From the NCBI RefSeq assembly GCF_000798815.1, contig NZ_JTLD01000019.1, positions 1 to 54,849 of the forward strand: 54,849 nucleotides of DNA, in the 5' to 3' direction. The stretch is from Alistipes sp. ZOR0009 (GTDB taxonomy: Bacteria > Bacteroidota > Bacteroidia > Bacteroidales > ZOR0009). Position numbers and translations under genes: made by a program. The notes below the pieces were generated by a model. That model had not been told where the DNA came from, did not search any database, and saw nothing but the letters and a program-made list of their open reading frames with translations. Below are positions 1 through 8,479 of the stretch, piece by piece (position 1 is the first letter of the stretch; each line of letters opens with the position of its first letter).

Positions 1-83
1 ACCGTAATGGTGGTAATGGTGCCACTCATAAAGAGAATTCCCTCTACAAATTTTTCTATAAATCTTTTAAAGTTACTTTTCAC
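1..83 (-). CDS. pstC: PstC phosphate ABC transporter permease, N-terminal fragment
   Basis: Partial gene running off the left edge. Only about 27 codons are visible, read from a GTG at 83-81. The reading starts MKSNFKRFIEKFVEG and continues ILFMSGTITTITV, which resembles the amphipathic start and first membrane segment of PstC permeases (family knowledge). It lies 35 bp downstream of pstS on the same strand, the usual pstS-pstC order. The start is inferred: a GTG, with an internal ATG at codon 19 as alternative. The protein would be an inner-membrane permease taking phosphate from PstS. The identification rests on a short peptide plus context. Confidence 0.6.
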   Translation of the reverse strand, partial: MKSNFKRFIEKFVEGILFMSGTITTIT

Positions 84-118
84 TGTGTATGTATTACAAT
101 TCTAATTCGAGTAGGATT

Positions 119-937
119 CTATTTCAATGGAATATATCCATCCATCTTGACGATTTGCTGTCCGCGCGGCGAAAGAATGAAGTTGATGAATGGAGCAACT
201 ACCTTTTCACTTTTTACATTGTAGAAGTAGAACAGAGGTCGGGTAATAGGATATTTTCCGCTTGTTGCATTGGCCACGGTGGGTTGTATAAAGGTTTTAC
301 CATCAAACGAAACAGCTAATGGCTTTACCTTCTTTTCTAGATAAGCAACTCCAACATACCCTATGGCACCTTTCGTTTGGCTAACCGATTGCATTACGGC
401 TCCTGTCGCCGACATGCTAAGCACGTTGTTTGCGAAGTTTTTCTTTTTCATTACATGGTCTTTGAAAAACTCGTAGGTGCCAGAACTCGACTCGCGTGAG
501 TAAGCCACAATTCTAAGATCGGTGCCACCAACCTGTTTCCAGTTGTTGATTTTACCAGTAAATATATCTTCCAGCTGTTGGCGTGTAAGTTTTGATATTT
601 TGTTAGTTGGATTTACAATTACAGAAAGGGCATCATTGGCGATCACAACCTGCTTATAGGTTACTTTTGCTGCTTTTAACTTCATCCGTTCATCCATTTT
701 TAGTGGACGAGAAGACATGGCGATGTCGGTAGAGCCATCAATTAGAGCTGCAACGCCAACACCACTACCACCTCCTGTAACGGAGACTCTTGCGCTCTTA
801 TTCGTTTTCATAAAAATCTCAGCCTCTTTTTGGGTAAGCGGAAGGGTAGTATCGCTTCCCTTTATCTTTATGGTTTGTCCAGATGATTCTGTCCAAACCA
901 AGAGAGCTGCCGCTGCAAGGATAATAGTCTTATTCAT
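119..937 (-). CDS. pstS: Phosphate ABC transporter substrate-binding protein PstS
   Basis: Periplasmic phosphate-binding protein of about 272 residues that delivers phosphate to the Pst permease. The start at 937 gives MNKTIILAAAALLVWTESSGQ, a normal signal peptide. An upstream in-frame ATG at 970 would place 11 polar residues before it and is less likely. Phosphate-contact motifs of the family are visible: KGSDTTLP just after the signal, TGGGSGVGVAAL, and SRESSSGTYEFF in the middle. A pstC fragment follows 35 bp downstream, so this is the head of a pst operon. A set of 11-bp spaced TTAA repeats about 200-270 bp upstream may be its Pho-type control region. Complete and unremarkable in length. 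Confidence 0.9.
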   Translation of the reverse strand: MNKTIILAAAALLVWTESSGQTIKIKGSDTTLPLTQKEAEIFMKTNKSARVSVTGGGSGVGVAALIDGSTDIAMSSRPLKMDERMKLKAAKVTYKQVVIANDALSVIVNPTNKISKLTRQQLEDIFTGKINNWKQVGGTDLRIVAYSRESSSGTYEFFKDHVMKKKNFANNVLSMSATGAVMQSVSQTKGAIGYVGVAYLEKKVKPLAVSFDGKTFIQPTVANATSGKYPITRPLFYFYNVKSEKVVAPFINFILSPRGQQIVKMDGYIPLK

Positions 938-1308
938 ATATGAGTTATTTTGCGTTACAATGCTTTCCAAAATTTAAACAGCAAATCCTCTTTTATGTTT
1001 CTGTATTTGCAATTTACTAGCACGGGTAAAGTCTGAACTAGCCATTGGAATAAGCTTCGGATTGGATATTTGGCATTTAAATCTCCAAATCTTTATATTC
1101 ACAAAAAAACAAGATACGTGTAAGCAGTGGCTTAATGGGGGGTTAATTAATTGTTAATTGCATCTTACGAAGGTGAATTAGATGTTAAGAGGCTTAACTT
1201 AGACTTAATATTAAGCAAGGGCGAAGTTGGTACTGCCTTTTGAAAAGGTAGGTGACCCAATTGCATCTATTAGTAAAGAAAGTTTTAGGTGTAACTTGAT
1301 ATCCAAAC
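938..1308. other. Gene-free region upstream of pstS
   Basis: This stretch, ending at the tRNA terminator, holds no convincing ORF. It contains the phased TTAA repeats described separately at 1131-1214. I could not find a good TTG/TAnnTTTG promoter for pstS on the minus strand in it. Confidence 0.6.
1131..1214 (-). promoter_or_regulatory. Possible Pho-box-like direct repeats upstream of pstS
   Basis: TTAA tetranucleotides start at 1132, 1143 and 1154, with a TTAC at 1165, that is at exact 11-bp steps. A second set lies at 1185, 1194, 1205 and 1211. Direct repeats with an 11-bp step are the geometry of PhoB/PhoP boxes (the B. subtilis TTAACA type). Position upstream of a pst operon fits, but the region is AT-rich and TTAA is common, so this is inference. 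Confidence 0.4.
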
Positions 1309-1342
1309 AAAAAAGGCAACTTTTTAAAGTTGCCTTTTTTAT
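1309..1342 (-). terminator. Intrinsic terminator after tRNA-Pro
   Basis: The inverted repeat AAAGGCAACTTT / AAAGTTGCCTTT is flanked by A and T runs, so it could work in both directions. It lies directly downstream of the minus-strand tRNA-Pro. Confidence 0.8.
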
Positions 1343-1364
1343 CGTTTTGTAACGATTTTATCAG

Positions 1365-1438
1365 TCGGGGTGAGACGACTCGAACGTCCGACCTCTCGCC
1401 CCCCAGACGAGAACTCTAACCAACTGAGCTACACCCCG
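1365..1438 (-). tRNA. tRNA-Pro (anticodon GGG)
   Basis: Read on the minus strand, it has a 7-bp acceptor stem (CGGGGTG/CACCCCG) with discriminator A, and a D arm with GCTCAGTTGGTTAGA. The anticodon stem CTCGT/GCGAG carries loop CTGGGGG, giving anticodon GGG. The T arm is GGACG-TTCGAGT-CGTCT. No CCA is encoded. A TACATTTG box 13 bp upstream drives it and a terminator follows it. Confidence 0.95.
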
Positions 1439-1450
1439 TGATTGCGGATG

Positions 1451-1480
1451 CAAATGTAGTATTTTTTTGTGGGGATACAA
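1451..1480 (-). promoter_or_regulatory. Bacteroidota-type promoter of tRNA-Pro
   Basis: On the minus strand, TTG (1480-1478), a 19-bp spacer, then TACATTTG (1458-1451). This matches the -33/-7 pattern of the Bacteroidota primary sigma factor and lies just upstream of the tRNA. Confidence 0.8.
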
Positions 1481-1553
1481 ATATTTGGCGCTTAAAAAAT
1501 GGATTTTGATATCTATCACTTTTTATAATGATGCATAACAATCCGCTTTGTAA

Positions 1554-1583
1554 TTGATATATTGATGGTATAGGCTATATTTG
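1554..1583 (+). promoter_or_regulatory. Promoter of trxB
   Basis: TTG at 1554-1556, a 19-bp spacer, then TATATTTG at 1576-1583, a full match to the Bacteroidota TTG-N19-TAnnTTTG promoter. The implied leader before the trxB ATG at 1612 is about 20-25 nt. Confidence 0.8.
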
Positions 1584-1611
1584 TACCTCAAATTAAACTG
1601 AAACTAAAGCT

Positions 1612-2556
1612 ATGAGCGAACACGTTAATGAAAGAGTAAAATGTCTTATTTTAGGTAGTGGACCAGCTGGCTATACGGCTGCAATTTATGCTGCGCGTGC
1701 CAATATGTCGCCAGTATTGTATGAGGGGATGGAGCCAGGAGGACAGCTTACTACGACTACAGAGGTTGATAATTTTCCAGGATATCCGCAAGGAGTGGTA
1801 GGCCCACAACTTATGGAGGATTTAAAGAATCAAGCATTACGTTTCAATACTGATATCCGTTTTGGGTATGCTACTTCTGCTGATCTTTCTCAGCGTCCAT
1901 TCAAGGTTACTATTGATGAAAGTAAAGTTGTTGAAGCTGATACATTAATTATTGCCACTGGGGCAACAGCAAAGTATCTAGGGCTGGATTCAGAGCAAAA
2001 ATTCAGGGGACAGGGAGTGTCTGCATGTGCTACCTGTGATGGATTTTTCTATAAGGGGCAAGATGTGGTTGTTGTAGGAGGTGGTGATACTGCTGCTGAA
2101 GAAGCATCTTACTTGTCTACAATCTGTCGCAAGGTATACTTGGTTGTACGTCGTCATGAATTACGTGCATCTAAGGCGATGCAGCAAAAAGTATTTAATA
2201 CGCCTAACATCGAGGTCCTTTTTGGTCACCAAACAAAGGAGGTGCTGGGCGATATGTCTGGTGTTAACGGAGTCCTTCTGGTTAGCGATAAGGGTGAGGA
2301 GAGAAAAGTTGATATTACAGGATTCTTTGTGGCAATTGGACATCAACCTAATACCGGATTTCTTAATGGACAGTTAGAGTTGGATGAAGTTGGATATATT
2401 AAAACGGAAGCAGGAACTTCTAAAACAAATATTGAGGGAGTATTTGCCGCTGGGGATGTGAAAGATCCTCATTACCGTCAGGCTATTACAGCAGCAGGAT
2501 CGGGATGCATTGCAGCTCTTGATGCTGAACGATTTTTTAATATGGTGAAGGCATAG
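1612..2556 (+). CDS. trxB: Thioredoxin-disulfide reductase
   Basis: Cytosolic FAD enzyme of 314 residues that passes electrons from NADPH to thioredoxin. An FAD-binding GSGPAGYTAAIYAAR lies near residues 15-29. The redox-active pair is ACATCDGFFYKG (C139 and C142). The NADPH-binding GGGDTAAEEA begins near 156. The C-terminal FAD motif is GVFAAGDVKD, followed by RQAITAAGSGC. Length and domain order are standard for low-molecular-weight TrxR. The start ATG at 1612 lies about 28 nt after a good promoter, and a bidirectional terminator follows the stop. Single-gene transcription unit. Confidence 0.97.
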   Translation: MSEHVNERVKCLILGSGPAGYTAAIYAARANMSPVLYEGMEPGGQLTTTTEVDNFPGYPQGVVGPQLMEDLKNQALRFNTDIRFGYATSADLSQRPFKVTIDESKVVEADTLIIATGATAKYLGLDSEQKFRGQGVSACATCDGFFYKGQDVVVVGGGDTAAEEASYLSTICRKVYLVVRRHELRASKAMQQKVFNTPNIEVLFGHQTKEVLGDMSGVNGVLLVSDKGEERKVDITGFFVAIGHQPNTGFLNGQLELDEVGYIKTEAGTSKTNIEGVFAAGDVKDPHYRQAITAAGSGCIAALDAERFFNMVKA

Positions 2557-2571
2557 ATTTGAGAATCTCAT

Positions 2572-2610
2572 AAAAAACGCCCTAAATGCATTGGCATTTA
2601 GGGCGTTTTA
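2572..2610. terminator. Bidirectional intrinsic terminator
   Basis: Long inverted repeat AAAACGCCCTAAATGC / GCATTTAGGGCGTTTT between the convergent trxB and DoxX-type genes, with A and T runs on the two sides. It can serve both strands. Confidence 0.9.
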
Positions 2611-2613
2611 CTT

Positions 2614-3840
2614 TTAATATCTACATCTTGATAGCAGGAGCAATAGCCCAATCAAAAGAATGCCTCCAATAAGTTGCATTACATCCTTTTTGTTTTGGGA
2701 ATATTCCATTTTATGCAGCTGCTTTCCAAGTATATCTCCTTTAAACGCATTGTCTTCAGGCAGGTCGCATCCACTCCATATTCCGATGATTGTTCCATTG
2801 TAAAGTAGCATGAGTCCAATGTTAGAGCGCATTGCTGTTTTAAGTGCTGTTTCGTCAGAAGCATAAACAGGATATTGGGCGCCAGTTTGCGAGCGATAAA
2901 TATCTACTTGCTTTCCGGTTGATGAGCTAAGCATTATAAACGGAATATTCTGCTTCTTACAAACATTGTAAATGGCGTTCGCTTTTTGAGCATTAATTAT
3001 GTTTGCGTTGCTGAGATTAGGTGCAATAAGTAGTGCAACAGCTCCTTTTTTCTTAAGAATACTTTTGGTAATATCACCTTCAGTTGGCGATAGAATGGAG
3101 AAATCGTGAATAGGAGGGGTGTACCCTTTTTTTATTAATGTTGTTTTCTGTTCAACAAATACCCAAGTGGTATCTTGCCAAGGGAGATTATGCTCGTTAA
3201 ATTCCTTCTTTACGCCATTTTTTTCGTAAATAAGCCTGATGTCATACTCATCGGCAGGTGCATTTGGTGGAATTTGCATCGCCGACCAGATATTTTGTCC
3301 TACCATATAGGGGCGATAGTTGATAAGAGGTAAATGGCGTAGGTTGTAAATATTAAAAGCAACAGATCCTCCTAATAGTAGAATAAACATTGCCCAAGCT
3401 GCAACTGGTGCAATGTTCTCTTTAAATCGGTTACGTTGCCAAAATACTAGTATTGCAAAAGGGAGTATTATAAGATTTTTATAGAATGTTTGCCAGTTGG
3501 TGAGCTTAAATGCGTCTCCAAAGCAACCGCAATCGGCCACCTTGTTGGTTAGCGCAAGTACGAGCGTTATTATGGTGAATACTGCCATAAATGCAAGCGA
3601 AAACCACGATACCACCTTGATTTTAATGTTAAGCACTAATGCTAGTCCAATAAATAGTTCGGCAGCACAAAGCGTAATTGCTAAGAATAAGGCTACATTT
3701 TCTGGAATAATGGCACCACCAGCCTTGAAGTAATCGAAAATTTTATAGGTGGTTCCTAAGGGATCTACAGATTTAACAAACCCTGAAAATATGAAAAGGG
3801 CTCCCAGTAAAAATCTGCTTAAGTGATTAAGGACGTTCAT
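2614..3840 (-). CDS. BT_3928-type DoxX/MauE family membrane protein
   Basis: A 408-residue inner-membrane protein. The first 140 residues form a four-helix DoxX/MauE-like unit, starting MNVLNHLSRFLLGALFIFSG. It carries the conserved KVADCGCFGDAF and NWQTFYKN motifs near residues 100-122, typical of this Bacteroidota family. A fifth membrane segment follows at about 145-165. Then comes a ~210-residue soluble part and a C-terminal membrane helix (about 385-402). The soluble part has thioredoxin-fold-like spacing but no CxxC that I can see, so a redox role is only inferred. The gene starts 2 bp after tmk and is surely cotranscribed with it. Confidence 0.8.
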   Translation of the reverse strand: MNVLNHLSRFLLGALFIFSGFVKSVDPLGTTYKIFDYFKAGGAIIPENVALFLAITLCAAELFIGLALVLNIKIKVVSWFSLAFMAVFTIITLVLALTNKVADCGCFGDAFKLTNWQTFYKNLIILPFAILVFWQRNRFKENIAPVAAWAMFILLLGGSVAFNIYNLRHLPLINYRPYMVGQNIWSAMQIPPNAPADEYDIRLIYEKNGVKKEFNEHNLPWQDTTWVFVEQKTTLIKKGYTPPIHDFSILSPTEGDITKSILKKKGAVALLIAPNLSNANIINAQKANAIYNVCKKQNIPFIMLSSSTGKQVDIYRSQTGAQYPVYASDETALKTAMRSNIGLMLLYNGTIIGIWSGCDLPEDNAFKGDILGKQLHKMEYSQNKKDVMQLIGGILLIGLLLLLSRCRY

Positions 3841-3842
3841 GA

Positions 3843-4523
3843 TTATATGTATTGTTGTACAATTTGAATTACCTTGTCATGAATTGCTTGTGGGGAAAGC
3901 ATTGCTTTCTCCTCCGACTCGCACTCTATGCGTTGCATAAATTTGTCGATGCTACATTGCCAAAGGTAAACTTCACGAACCCGTTCTTGTAGCGTTAAGT
4001 CGTTTTCGTGAATGTCATTTTTACCTTGGAGATATTCTCTGTCATCACCTTCGCGTTGTTCTGTCAGCTTCTTTTTTGTGAAGCTAAAGGGAACATCCAA
4101 GAATAAGTTTACGGTAGGTTTTGGTAGCTTGTAGTAGCTAAATTCAAGATCCATGATCCAATTTCGTAAGACTTTTCTTTCTGTCTCATCTTGTATTTTA
4201 GCGCACTGAAAAGCGATGTTAGAGGCTACAAATCGGTCTGCAATAACTACGGTTTTTTCATCTAGCCATGCTTGAATTGTTTTTTTTGCATCATTCCTGT
4301 CACAAGCATAGATAAGCGCAACGAGGTAAGGGTTGACGTTATCTACGGCACCTAGGTCTCCTCTCAAAAATTTGGCAATAAGGTCTCCAAAAATGCTATC
4401 GTCAGTTCTAGGAAAATGTAAAAATTGGGTTTTCTTCCCTTGTTTTTCGAAGTATTCTTGTAGCATCCTAACTTGCGTCGATTTTCCTGCTCCATCAAGG
4501 CCTTCAAGCACAATAAAACTCAT
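3843..4523 (-). CDS. tmk: Thymidylate kinase (dTMP kinase)
   Basis: Phosphorylates dTMP to dTDP with ATP, an essential step in dTTP synthesis. The P-loop GLDGAGKST is at residues 8-16. A DR pair follows in VVIADRFVASN, and a lid-like basic segment TEQREGDDREYLQG lies near 155. At 226 residues it is slightly longer than the ~210 typical of bacterial Tmk. The start MSFIVLEGLDG fits the family. It is divergent from folP, and both face a short shared intergenic region. The downstream DoxX-type gene follows after 2 bp. Confidence 0.95.
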   Translation of the reverse strand: MSFIVLEGLDGAGKSTQVRMLQEYFEKQGKKTQFLHFPRTDDSIFGDLIAKFLRGDLGAVDNVNPYLVALIYACDRNDAKKTIQAWLDEKTVVIADRFVASNIAFQCAKIQDETERKVLRNWIMDLEFSYYKLPKPTVNLFLDVPFSFTKKKLTEQREGDDREYLQGKNDIHENDLTLQERVREVYLWQCSIDKFMQRIECESEEKAMLSPQAIHDKVIQIVQQYI

Positions 4524-4561
4524 TGGTTATTCTATTACGTTTTTACAAAAATCAATTTCTG

Positions 4562-4592
4562 TTGAGCTTACCAACTATTGTTAGTACTTTTG
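4562..4592 (+). promoter_or_regulatory. Promoter of folP-cdaA
   Basis: TTG at 4562-4564, a 20-bp spacer, then TACTTTTG at 4585-4592. The folP ATG is at 4618, leaving a leader of about 20 nt. Confidence 0.75.
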
Positions 4593-4617
4593 TTTAAAAG
4601 AACGCAATTTATAAAAA

Positions 4618-5490
4618 ATGGACAAGGGATTAGGCCTTTTAACTCAAAAGAGAACCATTTGTTTGGACGGGAATTTAATAAATCTCAGTTCTCCAGTGGT
4701 TATGGGGATTTTAAATGTCACTCCTGACTCCTTTTACGAGGGGAGTCGAGTGGCTGGTAGCGATGCGATCTTGGCTCGTGCCGATGAAATTATCAGTCAG
4801 GGTGGCGCCATTATTGATGTTGGAGGTTACTCTTCTAGGCCGAATGCCGAAAATGTTTCTACAGAAGAGGAGATTCGGAGGGTAACCGAGGCGGTTTATA
4901 TGATTAAAAAGAGATATCCACAGATTCCCATCTCTTTAGATACTTTTCGTGCAGAGGTCGTGAAAAGTGTTTGTCTCCATTGTGGTTCTGTTATCGTTAA
5001 TGACATTTCTGCCGGCGAAATGGACAGCCGAATGTTTGAAACTGTTGCTGAATTTAAGTTGCCATACATTGCAATGCACATGAAGGGACGTCCTGAAAAT
5101 ATGCAGGATAATCCCGTTTATAGCGATATTCGAAATGAAATTTTCACCTATTTTTCTCGTAAGATAAACTATCTTCATTCGCTTGGGGTGAATGATATTA
5201 TTATTGATCCAGGTTTTGGTTTTGGAAAAACTATAGAGAATAACTACCAGCTATTAAATATTTTGGATGATTTTAAAATATTCGGATTGCCTTTGCTGGT
5301 TGGATTTTCGAGAAAATCGATGATTTATAAGTTCTTGGGAACATCTCCTGAAAATGCTTTAAATGGAACAACAGCGCTTAATACAGTTGCATTGATGAAA
5401 GGGGCTTCAATTCTGCGTGTTCACGACGTTAAAGAAGCGGTTGAAGTTGTGCAGTTGGTGGATAAACTTAATCAATCTTACATTTCCTAG
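4618..5490 (+). CDS. folP: Dihydropteroate synthase
   Basis: Condenses pterin pyrophosphate with p-aminobenzoate in folate synthesis; the target of sulfonamides. The 290-residue TIM barrel shows the family signatures MGILNVTPDSFYEG near residue 30, GGYSSRP, HMKGRPENMQ, IIDPGFGFGKT and the C-terminal GFSRKSMIYK with RVHDVKE. Length is normal. It is followed after 3 bp by cdaA, a pairing common in Bacteroidota (family knowledge), so the two are cotranscribed from the promoter at 4562-4592. Confidence 0.97.
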   Translation: MDKGLGLLTQKRTICLDGNLINLSSPVVMGILNVTPDSFYEGSRVAGSDAILARADEIISQGGAIIDVGGYSSRPNAENVSTEEEIRRVTEAVYMIKKRYPQIPISLDTFRAEVVKSVCLHCGSVIVNDISAGEMDSRMFETVAEFKLPYIAMHMKGRPENMQDNPVYSDIRNEIFTYFSRKINYLHSLGVNDIIIDPGFGFGKTIENNYQLLNILDDFKIFGLPLLVGFSRKSMIYKFLGTSPENALNGTTALNTVALMKGASILRVHDVKEAVEVVQLVDKLNQSYIS

Positions 5491-5493
5491 CCG

Positions 5494-6273
5494 ATGTTTA
5501 GCTTTATTCATATCACATTGGTTGATGTTATAGATATACTGCTAGTTGCATTCCTATTTTTTCAAATTTATATGTTGATAAGAGGAACTGCTGCTATAAA
5601 TATATTTATAGGTATCTTTCTACTTTATCTTATTTGGCTGGTAGTTAGAGCTCTTAATATGGAGATGCTAAGTACAATTCTGGGGCAAATTATAGGAGTT
5701 GGAGCTCTTGCTCTCATAATTGTATTCCAGCAAGAAGTTCGAAAATTTCTACTCTATATAGGAACTCGATACTTGTCAAACAGCAAGCTTTCCATTGAGC
5801 GGTTCTTCTCCGATAAGGTTGATGCAACCACGGTTCAAGCAGATATAGAGGCGTTGGTACGGGCTTGCAGAAACCTTTCAGAGTCTAAAACTGGCGCATT
5901 AATAGTTCTGGGGCGTCGGTCCAATTTACAAATATATGTTGATACGGGCGATGCAATTGATGCTGCAATTGATGGCCGTTTAATTGAAACTATCTTCTTT
6001 AAAAATACGCCATTGCATGATGGAGCCATGATTATACACAATGGCCGAATTGTTGCTGCTCGTTGCGTTTTACCTGCTACAGAAAGGTTGGAGGTTCCTG
6101 CCTATTTCGGGATGCGTCATCGTGCTGCTATGGGCATTACCGAGCATACAGACGCTGCCGTTGTGGTCGTTTCTGAAGAAACCGGGAAAATATCCTTTGT
6201 CGAAAGAGGTGAAATAAAGCGAGGCATTTCTTCTACGGAGCTGAAGGGAATTCTTGAACAGGCTTTTCATTAG
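5494..6273 (+). CDS. cdaA: Diadenylate cyclase CdaA (c-di-AMP synthase)
   Basis: Membrane-bound enzyme that joins two ATP into the second messenger cyclic di-AMP, which controls potassium and osmolyte balance. Three hydrophobic segments occupy roughly residues 10-85. The DisA_N catalytic domain follows with GALIVLGRRSNL, the DGA motif in LHDGAMIIHNGR and the RHR motif in FGMRHRAAMGITEHTDA. The ending SEETGKISFVERGEI is typical. It is 259 residues, close to other CdaA proteins. No CdaR-type regulator is adjacent here. Confidence 0.95.
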   Translation: MFSFIHITLVDVIDILLVAFLFFQIYMLIRGTAAINIFIGIFLLYLIWLVVRALNMEMLSTILGQIIGVGALALIIVFQQEVRKFLLYIGTRYLSNSKLSIERFFSDKVDATTVQADIEALVRACRNLSESKTGALIVLGRRSNLQIYVDTGDAIDAAIDGRLIETIFFKNTPLHDGAMIIHNGRIVAARCVLPATERLEVPAYFGMRHRAAMGITEHTDAAVVVVSEETGKISFVERGEIKRGISSTELKGILEQAFH

Positions 6274-6401
6274 CGATTTACGCATAATGTTAGGCATGGT
6301 TTTTGAAATACTTGTTTAACAGTATGGCATCATTGACAATAATCTTTTTGTTAAATTATAAATGATGGCTATATTGCCGATGTATTTAAACCTAAAATGC
6401 T

Positions 6402-6845
6402 ATGAAACGGATATGGGCTTTAGTAGCAATTCTGCTAGCCTCCTCATCAGCATTAATGGCTCAGACTTCCTTGAAGTTAAACTATGAGGAGTTTAGGTCT
6501 TGGATGAAACAATCTGTTGTAAATGGCTACACTTTTGTGGATTCTGAATTGGATGGAGGGGATTACAGCGCATCATTTATGCAGCTGAATAAGATGATTG
6601 GTGTTCGGGTGGCTTCTGGAACAAAGTTTGAATCTTACAAAAGTGTAAAGGGGTATGATGGCTCCGAACCTTATGATTTTAAGGGATCAAAAACCGTTTT
6701 TGTGAGTGGATCATCGTCATCTACCATGTACATTTATTCGCCTAAACTGAATGCGACGTTTATCATTGCGACATCGTACTGCAAGTTAGATAAAGGTGCC
6801 ATGGAAAAGGTTGCGCTAGATCTTGGACTTGGTTCCAAATTTTAG
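6402..6845 (+). CDS. Small secreted protein of unknown function
   Basis: A 147-residue protein starting MKRIWALVAILLASSSALMAQ, a clear signal peptide, so it is exported to the periplasm or beyond. The mature part is about 125 residues, rich in Ser, Tyr and Lys with alternating hydrophobic residues, suggesting a small beta-rich fold. It has one Cys near the C-terminus. I do not recognise the family. It stands alone downstream of cdaA, separated by 128 bp, with an imperfect promoter-like TATATTGC upstream and its own strong terminator. Confidence 0.75.
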   Translation: MKRIWALVAILLASSSALMAQTSLKLNYEEFRSWMKQSVVNGYTFVDSELDGGDYSASFMQLNKMIGVRVASGTKFESYKSVKGYDGSEPYDFKGSKTVFVSGSSSSTMYIYSPKLNATFIIATSYCKLDKGAMEKVALDLGLGSKF

Positions 6846-6864
6846 TGAATTGCGTAAAATATTT

Positions 6865-6905
6865 GCCATTTGTACCTTTAAATAAAGGTGCAAATGGCTT
6901 TTTTA
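6865..6905 (+). terminator. Intrinsic terminator
   Basis: A stem of about 15 pairs, GCCATTTGTACCTTT against AAGGTGCAAATGGC, followed by TTTTTT. Directly downstream of the small secreted protein gene. Confidence 0.9.
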
Positions 6906-6990
6906 TAAGGTCACTTATTCGGATTTAAGGAGGCAGAAGGTGATGGGCTAGAGTTTTTTGTGGAGTTCTTGCTTGTGCTAATTTTTTTAA

Positions 6991-7836
6991 TTAGAAGAGC
7001 ATTTCCTCTAGGGCAGACTGCATTTTTCTATAGCGCGTGCTGTAAAAACGTTTTGTGCCAATCCCTACAATATTTCTAATTCCAGATACAGCATTTGTCG
7101 AGAAAACTTCGTCAAATTCTAAGAATTCTTTTTGAGATATAGGTTTTAACTCCGTTTTAAGTCCTATGCTTGGAGCAAGCCTGTTTATGATATAGTTTCT
7201 CATTACACCTGCAACACATCCCTCTTGAAGTGGTGGCGTAACAAGTGTATCTCCTTTAAGGCCAAATAGATTTGACGATGAAAGTTCCACGTATCTTCCG
7301 TGCTGATTTATTAGAATGCAATCGTGTAGGCGATTCAATTTTGCATATCGTGCAGCCATTACGTAAAGGAGTGCATTCCCAGTCTTAAATGGAGAGATTT
7401 CGCCCGCACACTTTATTTGATTGGGGAATACATCAACAATCATACTTGGTAGCCTATGTGCTAATTTATCAAAATCAAGATTTGTTGTTTGTACAAGGTA
7501 GCTTATGCTGTCATTGCTAGGTAGGTATAGTCCGCCAGGATTTCGGAAAACAGTAAGCCGAACTCTGGTGCTTTTAAACTGCTTGTTGCGGTTTAAAAGT
7601 TTTACAATCCCCGATTTTATAAGTGTCGATGTGAAAGTTGCTGGCTGTTCGTAGCCAAGCACTTCCATTCCTTGAATTAACCGATCAAAATGGAGGCTAA
7701 AAAGAGGAATTTCCGTAGAGTGAGCATGCATGCTTTCGAAGAGAGAGTCGCCGAAGTAAAACCCTCTATTGTTGGGTGCTATGCTAAAATCTTTTTCACT
7801 GATTATTTCGCCGTTGTAGCAAACGAATTGCTCCAT
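6991..7836 (-). CDS. Class IV aminotransferase (IlvE/PabC/Dat fold)
   Basis: A 281-residue PLP enzyme. Fold-type IV features are visible: an N-terminal NNRGFYFGDSLFESM (cofactor-side motif), the Schiff-base lysine in SPFKTGNALLY near residue 150, and ELSSSNLFGLKG, the usual E-x-(S/T)-SNLF block. The C-terminal FSTNAVSGIRNI matches the family. It could be a branched-chain aminotransferase, aminodeoxychorismate lyase or D-amino-acid transaminase; the sequence alone does not decide. A folate role is possible but not supported by neighbours. Last gene of the amn-holA-rhomboid operon, 6 bp after the rhomboid stop. Confidence 0.85.
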   Translation of the reverse strand: MEQFVCYNGEIISEKDFSIAPNNRGFYFGDSLFESMHAHSTEIPLFSLHFDRLIQGMEVLGYEQPATFTSTLIKSGIVKLLNRNKQFKSTRVRLTVFRNPGGLYLPSNDSISYLVQTTNLDFDKLAHRLPSMIVDVFPNQIKCAGEISPFKTGNALLYVMAARYAKLNRLHDCILINQHGRYVELSSSNLFGLKGDTLVTPPLQEGCVAGVMRNYIINRLAPSIGLKTELKPISQKEFLEFDEVFSTNAVSGIRNIVGIGTKRFYSTRYRKMQSALEEMLF

Positions 7837-7842
7837 ATATAG

Positions 7843-8469
7843 TTATCTTCCGAATGAAATTAGTTGACTAAAAAAATGTGTTACTAAACTAGGATCAATA
7901 AGAACGGGGTATACAAGACCAAATAGAGCTCCGTAGAAGTGTGCATCGTGATTGATGTTGTCGCCTCCTTTTTTGCTCATGTAGTGAGAATACCAAAGAT
8001 AAGCCGCTCCAAAAAGAATTCCGGGGATTGGGATTATTGCAAAAAGGTAAAGCGATTGCCATGGATCGAAAAATATCGAGGCAAAAACGATGGCAGATAC
8101 AGCCCCTGATGCCCCTACTGATTTATAGTAGTAGTTATTTTTGTTTTTCACTATTGAACTTAATGAGGAGATTATAATACCTCCTAAGTAAATAATGAGA
8201 ATGTGCAAGACAGGTGAAGAGATAAGGTTTACAATTGCAAGTTGGTTAAACCATAGTTGCAGGGCATTCCCAAATGACCACAACACAAACATGTTTATAA
8301 GAAGGTGCATCCAATCCGCATGAACAAAACCATGGGTTATTATACGAAAGTATTCCTTTTGGTGCGTAATCCTGTAGGGCGAGAGTAGCAATTTCTCTAA
8401 AATTTGTTGGTTATTAAACGCTATGGCTGATATTCCAACTGTTACTGCGATAATGATGATTGTTATCAT
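7843..8469 (-). CDS. Rhomboid family intramembrane serine protease
   Basis: A 208-residue polytopic membrane protease that cleaves transmembrane helices. The catalytic serine is S121 in SVGASGAVSA, with the histidine partner in HDAHFYGALFG (about H177). The HADWMHLLINMFVLWSFG segment near residues 50-67 is the family's second-helix motif. About six membrane helices are predicted and no extra domain is attached. It follows holA by 10 bp and precedes the class IV aminotransferase by 6 bp, so it lies in a tight operon. Substrate unknown. Confidence 0.92.
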   Translation of the reverse strand: MITIIIIAVTVGISAIAFNNQQILEKLLLSPYRITHQKEYFRIITHGFVHADWMHLLINMFVLWSFGNALQLWFNQLAIVNLISSPVLHILIIYLGGIIISSLSSIVKNKNNYYYKSVGASGAVSAIVFASIFFDPWQSLYLFAIIPIPGILFGAAYLWYSHYMSKKGGDNINHDAHFYGALFGLVYPVLIDPSLVTHFFSQLISFGR

Positions 8470-8479
8470 GACTCTGCTC

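Noticed and set aside
89-319. Plus-strand ORF opposite pstS
   Set aside because: Shadow of the well-supported pstS gene with no features of its own.
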